From assembly GCA_030538335.1 (NCBI GenBank), contig JAUNUE010000054.1, positions 1 to 9,811 of the forward strand: a stretch of 9,811 nt of DNA, written 5' to 3'. The notes under the pieces are model-generated. The model was not told where the DNA came from and searched no databases. It saw only the letters and a list, made by a program, of their open reading frames with translations. The DNA is from Allobrachymonas sp. (GTDB taxonomy: Bacteria; Pseudomonadota; Gammaproteobacteria; Burkholderiales; Burkholderiaceae_C). Position numbers and translations under genes: made by a program. Positions 7,220-9,811 of this stretch are shown here, piece after piece (the first letter of the stretch is position 1; every line of letters begins with the position of its first letter).

Positions 7220-7234
7220 GGAGAATCATTACCA
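7220..7234. promoter_or_regulatory. Fur-box-like sequence
   Basis: GGAGAATCATTACCA matches 12 of 15 positions of the 7-1-7 Fur consensus TGATAATCATTATCA; mismatches are at positions 1, 4 and 13. It covers the predicted transcription start of the minus-strand promoter at 7267-7238, where a repressor would block transcription of the CNNM operon. Match counted by eye; binding is inferred. Confidence 0.42.
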
Positions 7235-7237
7235 TGC

Positions 7238-7267
7238 ATCATAGCGGCAAGCCGTTACAACTGCCGA
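7238..7267 (-). promoter_or_regulatory. Candidate sigma70 promoter for the CNNM operon
   Basis: On the minus strand, TCGGCA (7267-7262; 4 of 6) is followed after 18 bp by TATGAT (7243-7238; 5 of 6). The predicted start, near 7231, falls inside the Fur-like sequence and gives a leader of about 95 nt to the ATG at 7135. It lies downstream of the cobT stop, where no terminator is visible, so cobT transcripts may also read into this operon. Confidence 0.4.
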
Positions 7268-7320
7268 CCGGGCAACAGCTATTTTGGCAAGCGTCGCAAT
7301 AATGCACAAAGATGTAAAAG

Positions 7321-8349
7321 TCAGGCCTGATCCACCCCCGCCTGGCTGAAACTCGCCATCTCGTTGAGGATGGTGCAGGCCGATTGCAACAGCGGCCAGG
7401 CTGTGGCCGCGCCCGAGCCTTCGCCCAGACGCAAGCCCAAGTCCAGCAGCGGCTGCGCGCCCAGTGTTTGCAGCATCAGCGCATGGCCGCGCTCGCCCGA
7501 TTTGTGGGCAAAAACGCAGCGCTGCAGCACCAGCGGGTGGATGCGGGCAGCCACCAGCAGAGCCGAGCACACAATAAAGCCATCGACCAGGATCACGCGG
7601 TTTTCTGCTGCGGCCTGCAAAAAGGCGCCTGTCATGGTGGCAATCTCAAACCCGCCAAAGGTCGCCAGCACATCCAGTGGCTCGGTGGCCTGCGGATGCT
7701 TTGCCAGCGCCTCGGCCAGCACTGCGGTTTTGCGCACAATGCCCGCATCGTCCAGCCCGGTGCCTGCGCCCGTGCAATCGGCAATGGCGTGCCCGCCCAA
7801 GCGGCTCAAGATCAGCGCGGCTGGTGAAGTGTTGCCAATGCCCATCTCGCCCAGCATGAGTGCATTGCCGGGCAGGCTTTTGACCAATTGTGCACCGTTA
7901 TTGAGCGCTTGCTGGCATTGTGCTGTCGTCATGGCGGGCGCTTGCGTGCAGTCTTGTGTGCCGGGTGCCACCTTGCAGATGCGCAAGGCCGGGCGCGGGG
8001 CAAAGTCATGCGCTACGCCGCAATCGGCCACCGTGAGCGCAATGCCGTTTTGCCGGGCCAGCACGCTCACGGCGGCACCACCCGCCAGAAAGTTCTCCAC
8101 CATCTGCCAGGTCACATCCTGCGGAAACAACGACACACCACGCTTGACCAGACCGTGGTCGCCCGCGCACACCAGCATCTGTGGCTGTTGCAAGACTGGC
8201 TTGGTCGTCTGCAGGATCAGGCCGATCTGCAAGGCCAGTTGTTCCAGTCGCCCAAGCGAGCCGAGGGGTTTGGTCTTGTTGTCGAGCAGGGCTTGCAGCT
8301 CGGTGCGCAGGGTGGGGTTGTCGAGGTTGGTTAATTCAGTGGTGGTCAT
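7321..8349 (-). CDS. cobT: Nicotinate-nucleotide:dimethylbenzimidazole phosphoribosyltransferase
   Basis: Transfers phosphoribose from nicotinate mononucleotide to 5,6-dimethylbenzimidazole, giving alpha-ribazole phosphate for the lower ligand of cobalamin; a cytoplasmic homodimer. The 342 residues show family motifs KPLGSLGRLE (27-36), AGDHG (62-66), GEMGIGNTSPAA (167-178) and LGEGSGAA near the end, whose Glu310 corresponds to the catalytic Glu317 of Salmonella CobT. Length is close to the usual 340-356. The open frame extends to a TTG at 8400, but the extra 17 residues are unlike the family and overlap the promoter of the divergent operon, so ATG at 8349 is chosen; no strong ribosome site is seen. 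No cobalamin riboswitch and no other cob gene is visible, which is unusual because cobT often sits with cobS, cobU or cobC. Confidence 0.95.
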   Translation of the reverse strand: MTTTELTNLDNPTLRTELQALLDNKTKPLGSLGRLEQLALQIGLILQTTKPVLQQPQMLVCAGDHGLVKRGVSLFPQDVTWQMVENFLAGGAAVSVLARQNGIALTVADCGVAHDFAPRPALRICKVAPGTQDCTQAPAMTTAQCQQALNNGAQLVKSLPGNALMLGEMGIGNTSPAALILSRLGGHAIADCTGAGTGLDDAGIVRKTAVLAEALAKHPQATEPLDVLATFGGFEIATMTGAFLQAAAENRVILVDGFIVCSALLVAARIHPLVLQRCVFAHKSGERGHALMLQTLGAQPLLDLGLRLGEGSGAATAWPLLQSACTILNEMASFSQAGVDQA

Positions 8350-8382
8350 AGAGAATAGGGGTGGGAAACCAGCGGCTGCCAG

Positions 8383-8400
8383 TTGACAAAATACAGTCAA
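8383..8400. promoter_or_regulatory. TTGAC-N8-GTCAA dyad over the -35 region of the toxin-antitoxin promoter
   Basis: TTGAC (8383-8387) and GTCAA (8396-8400) are perfect inverted arms 8 bases apart. The left arm is part of the -35 box. It may be chance or an extra protein site between the divergent operon and cobT. Confidence 0.3.
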
Positions 8401-8411
8401 AGTTGTACAAT
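8383..8411 (+). promoter_or_regulatory. Sigma70 promoter of yefM-yoeB
   Basis: A perfect -35 TTGACA (8383-8388) is followed by a 17-bp spacer and TACAAT (8406-8411; 5 of 6). The expected start is near 8418, about 16 nt before the yefM ATG. The -10 box lies inside the first TTGTACAA palindrome, so YefM-YoeB binding there would directly block RNA polymerase. Confidence 0.85.
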
Positions 8412-8422
8412 TTTTTGTACAA
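8403..8422. promoter_or_regulatory. YefM-YoeB operator: paired TGTACA palindromes
   Basis: Two identical 8-bp palindromes TTGTACAA (8403-8410 and 8415-8422) are separated by TTTT, with centres exactly 12 bp apart. Paired palindromes with TGTACA cores at 12-bp spacing are the documented E. coli yefM-yoeB operator, bound by YefM with YoeB as co-repressor. Placement over the -10 box and transcription start fits autorepression. Confidence 0.88.
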
Positions 8423-8428
8423 AAGGAG
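8423..8428 (+). promoter_or_regulatory. Ribosome binding site that fixes the yefM start
   Basis: AAGGAG lies 5 bases before the ATG at 8434, with a second GGAG directly against it. This excludes the longer frame beginning at the TTG of 8383, which lies in the -35 box upstream of the transcription start. Confidence 0.8.
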
Positions 8429-8433
8429 TGGAG

Positions 8434-8685
8434 ATGGATGCGATTACTTATTCAGCAGCACGTGCCAACCTGGCCAGCACGATGGACAAGGTGTGTGATG
8501 ATCACGCGCCCTTGATTATTACGCGCAACGGAGAGCAATCGGTGGTGATGTTGTCGCTGGAAGATTTCAAGGCATTGGAAGAAACCGCCTATCTTTTGCG
8601 CAATCCCGCCAACGCCAAACGCCTGCTGGCCGCCACCGAGCAGCTGGATCAGGGCAAAGGCACTGTCCGGCAGTTGTGTGAATGA
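8434..8685 (+). CDS. yefM: YefM antitoxin (Phd/YefM family)
   Basis: The antitoxin of a type II toxin-antitoxin pair: it binds and inactivates the YoeB toxin and represses its own operon; in the known system Lon degrades it. The 83 residues match E. coli YefM closely in length and pattern: an N-terminal DNA-binding Phd fold (about 1-55, with ITYSAARANL, DHAPLIITRNGE and VVMLSLEDF) and a C-terminal toxin-binding part beginning ALEETAYLLRNPANAKRLL (about 48-66). The last codon and stop overlap the toxin start as ATGA, so translation is coupled. Start fixed by a strong ribosome site; the operator and promoter lie directly upstream. A longer frame beginning at 8383 is not translated, because it starts before the transcription start. 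Confidence 0.95.
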   Translation: MDAITYSAARANLASTMDKVCDDHAPLIITRNGEQSVVMLSLEDFKALEETAYLLRNPANAKRLLAATEQLDQGKGTVRQLCE

Positions 8686-8936
8686 AGCTGGTTTTTGCCG
8701 ATGCCGCCTGGGAAGATTATCTGTACTGGCAGCAGCACGACCGCAAGATGCTGGAGCGCATCAACAAACTCATCAGGGAAGTGCAGCGGGAGCCATTCTC
8801 CGGCATTGGCAAGCCCGAGCCTTTGAAACATGCCTTGGCGGGCTATTGGTCGCGCCGCATCAACGACGAACACCGCATGGTGTACAAGGTGGAAGAAGGG
8901 GCTTTGTTGTTGGCGCAATTGCGGTTTCATTATTGA
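8682..8936 (+). CDS. yoeB: YoeB toxin, ribosome-dependent mRNA endonuclease (Txe/YoeB family)
   Basis: When free of YefM it enters the ribosomal A site and cuts mRNA, stopping translation. The protein has 84 residues, exactly the length of E. coli YoeB, and the catalytic residues fall at the same numbers: Glu46 (in GKPEPLKH), Arg65 (in NDEHRMVY), and the terminal His83-Tyr84. The GYWSRRI segment at 54-60 is also typical. The toxin therefore looks intact and active, not decayed. ATG overlaps the antitoxin stop by 4 bases. An unknown gene follows after 22 bases. Confidence 0.96.
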   Translation: MKLVFADAAWEDYLYWQQHDRKMLERINKLIREVQREPFSGIGKPEPLKHALAGYWSRRINDEHRMVYKVEEGALLLAQLRFHY

Positions 8937-8958
8937 AACAACTTGACTGCTTCAGCAT

Positions 8959-9468
8959 ATGAATGGACTCAAAGAGCAGTTGGAACGGTCGGTAGGAGAC
9001 CGCTTCATAGAATGGCTTAATGCAGAAAGACGCTCCTTTTATTCGTTTTCGCATCGTGCAGACCCGGGTCCCGATCTTGTATATGCATGGGAAGGCAGAA
9101 AACTGAATCTTGAAGTTACAGGCGCTTATTACGATTCAGATCATGCCAAGTTTCTTTGGGAGAGTGCCCGTGGGATAGAGGATGCGCCAACAGATTGGAT
9201 CGGTACAGAACCTGATGCTTCTCTTGCCGCATCTGTCATTACTTGCATTGAAGAAAAATCAAAAAAGCGCTATGGCAAGCGTACTTTGCTTCTTATCAAT
9301 ACCCCTCCAGGAGTGACTTCTGCTGAAGAGTTAGAAGCGCAACTTCAGGCTCGAAACATTCGGGACAATTTTTTTGAGGGTATCTATGTGGTTGGTCGCT
9401 TTCCTATCACGATGCACAGTTCAGGCGGTTATCGTGTTCTTTCCTTGAAAGCGTTTCCTTGTGAGTAG
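8959..9468 (+). CDS. Hypothetical protein, possibly PD-(D/E)XK nuclease-like, behind the toxin-antitoxin pair
   Basis: Not recognised as a named family. The 169-residue protein is soluble, with no signal peptide or membrane helix. Seen: a charged N-terminus; PGPDLVYAW with Asp39; then a strand NLEVTGAYY with Glu52-Val-Thr54; later a helix with EEKSKKRYGKR (98-108) followed by a hydrophobic strand TLLLINTPP (109-117). The order Asp, Glu-x-(Lys replaced by Thr), Lys-rich helix, hydrophobic strand resembles some PD-(D/E)XK-fold proteins, but this is only a pattern and the usual Lys is absent at 54. An in-frame TGA at 8944 makes ATG 8959 the first ATG; the ribosome site is weak, so it may depend on translation from yoeB. 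Base use differs from neighbours: GC is 26/60 at 9001-9060 and 21/60 at 9241-9300, against 34/60 at 3961-4020. This suggests acquired DNA. Confidence 0.75.
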   Translation: MNGLKEQLERSVGDRFIEWLNAERRSFYSFSHRADPGPDLVYAWEGRKLNLEVTGAYYDSDHAKFLWESARGIEDAPTDWIGTEPDASLAASVITCIEEKSKKRYGKRTLLLINTPPGVTSAEELEAQLQARNIRDNFFEGIYVVGRFPITMHSSGGYRVLSLKAFPCE

Positions 9469-9502
9469 CAAGCTGACTCAATACAAAGCTTAAGCAGCTA
9501 GT

Positions 9503-9811
9503 TCAGACCTTTTTCAGCGCCTGCAACAACAAGCCATGCACCCCACCAAAGCCACCATTGCTCATGCACAGCAGATGGTCGCCGGGTTGGGTGGCGGCCA
9601 GCACCTGTTGAACAAGGGTAGGAATATCGGGCGCAACCTGCGCGCGCGATCCCATTTCGGCCAGCGCGGCAGCGGCGTCCCAGTCCAGCCCGCCACTGTG
9701 GCAAAAGGCCAGATCGGCATTTTCAAGTGACCAAGGCAGTTGCGCCTTCATGGCGCCGAGCTTCATGGTGTTGCTGCGTGGCTCGAAGATGGCGAGGATG
9801 CGGTCGCTTTT
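9503..9811 (-). CDS. mpl: UDP-N-acetylmuramate:tripeptide ligase Mpl, C-terminal part (5' end outside window)
   Basis: Mpl joins recycled L-Ala-gamma-D-Glu-meso-diaminopimelate to UDP-N-acetylmuramate in peptidoglycan recycling; cytoplasmic, Mur ligase family. Only the last 102 residues are present, part of the C-terminal Mur-ligase domain. Reading in from the edge, the segment ILAIFEPRSNTM matches the conserved Mpl/MurC FEPRSNTM region, and the end GDHLLCMSNGGFGGVHGLLL matches the conserved Mpl C-terminus, which has MSNGGFG. The frame runs without stop through base 9811, so the internal Met at 9766 is not the start. The gene converges on the unknown gene at 8959-9468; no clear terminator is seen in the 34-bp gap. 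Confidence 0.93.
   Translation of the reverse strand, partial: KSDRILAIFEPRSNTMKLGAMKAQLPWSLENADLAFCHSGGLDWDAAAALAEMGSRAQVAPDIPTLVQQVLAATQPGDHLLCMSNGGFGGVHGLLLQALKKV

Noticed and set aside
7148..7320. Cobalamin riboswitch near cobT
   Set aside because: This stretch is downstream of cobT, and I could not find a B12-box pattern here or in the cobT upstream region (8350-8433).
7148..7330. 60-codon plus-strand frame between the CNNM operon and cobT
   Set aside because: It lies in the predicted promoter and Fur-like region, has no ribosome site, and its product is not recognised.
7364..8386. 340-codon plus-strand frame opposite cobT
   Set aside because: Ser/Ala/Pro/Arg-rich shadow of cobT with no motif.
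8383..8433. 17-residue N-terminal extension of YefM from TTG at 8383
   Set aside because: The TTG is the -35 box itself and precedes the predicted transcription start; the strong ribosome site belongs to ATG 8434.
9471..9499. AGCTG (9471-9475) and CAGCT (9495-9499) as a terminator for the unknown gene
   Set aside because: Only 5-bp arms with a 19-base loop and no T run; too weak to call.

Overview
The window looks like a chromosomal segment of a beta-proteobacterium, most likely Burkholderiales and probably Comamonadaceae. This is inferred from the gene families, the GC-rich codon use of most genes and the overall style of the proteins; no marker gene here fixes the genus. Most of the window is housekeeping sequence. 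A small, less GC-rich accessory patch lies at about 8.4-9.47 kb.

Left part (1-4251): the 3' portion of a monofunctional haem catalase (+, cut by the window edge) converges on uup (-), an ABC-F ATPase. A hairpin with a T tract between them looks like a terminator, mainly for uup. Divergent from uup is a PP2A-type (PphA-like) metallophosphatase gene (+). The intergenic stretch between these two holds a cluster of GC-rich hairpins.

Middle part (4252-7320): a complete tRNA-Arg(CCG) on the minus strand, with its CCA encoded and a recognisable promoter upstream. It lies downstream of a two-gene minus-strand operon of CNNM/CBS/CorC (HlyC/CorC, YtfL-like) inner-membrane proteins that overlap by 8 bases. 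In front of this operon are a candidate sigma70 promoter whose start region is covered by a Fur-box-like sequence, and a separate short dyad close to the start codon.

Right part (7321-9811): cobT (-), for nicotinate-nucleotide:dimethylbenzimidazole phosphoribosyltransferase, stands alone without other visible cobalamin genes. Divergent from it is a complete yefM-yoeB type II toxin-antitoxin operon (+). It has a near-consensus promoter and two TTGTACAA palindromes exactly 12 bp apart centre to centre, the known YefM operator layout. Twenty-two bases after yoeB comes an unrecognised, AT-richer 169-aa gene with a weak PD-(D/E)XK-nuclease-like pattern. The window ends in the C-terminal part of mpl (-), for the murein tripeptide ligase.

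The most interesting parts are the unknown gene attached to the toxin-antitoxin operon and the possible iron control of the CNNM pair. Nothing here amounts to a clearly new multi-gene system.
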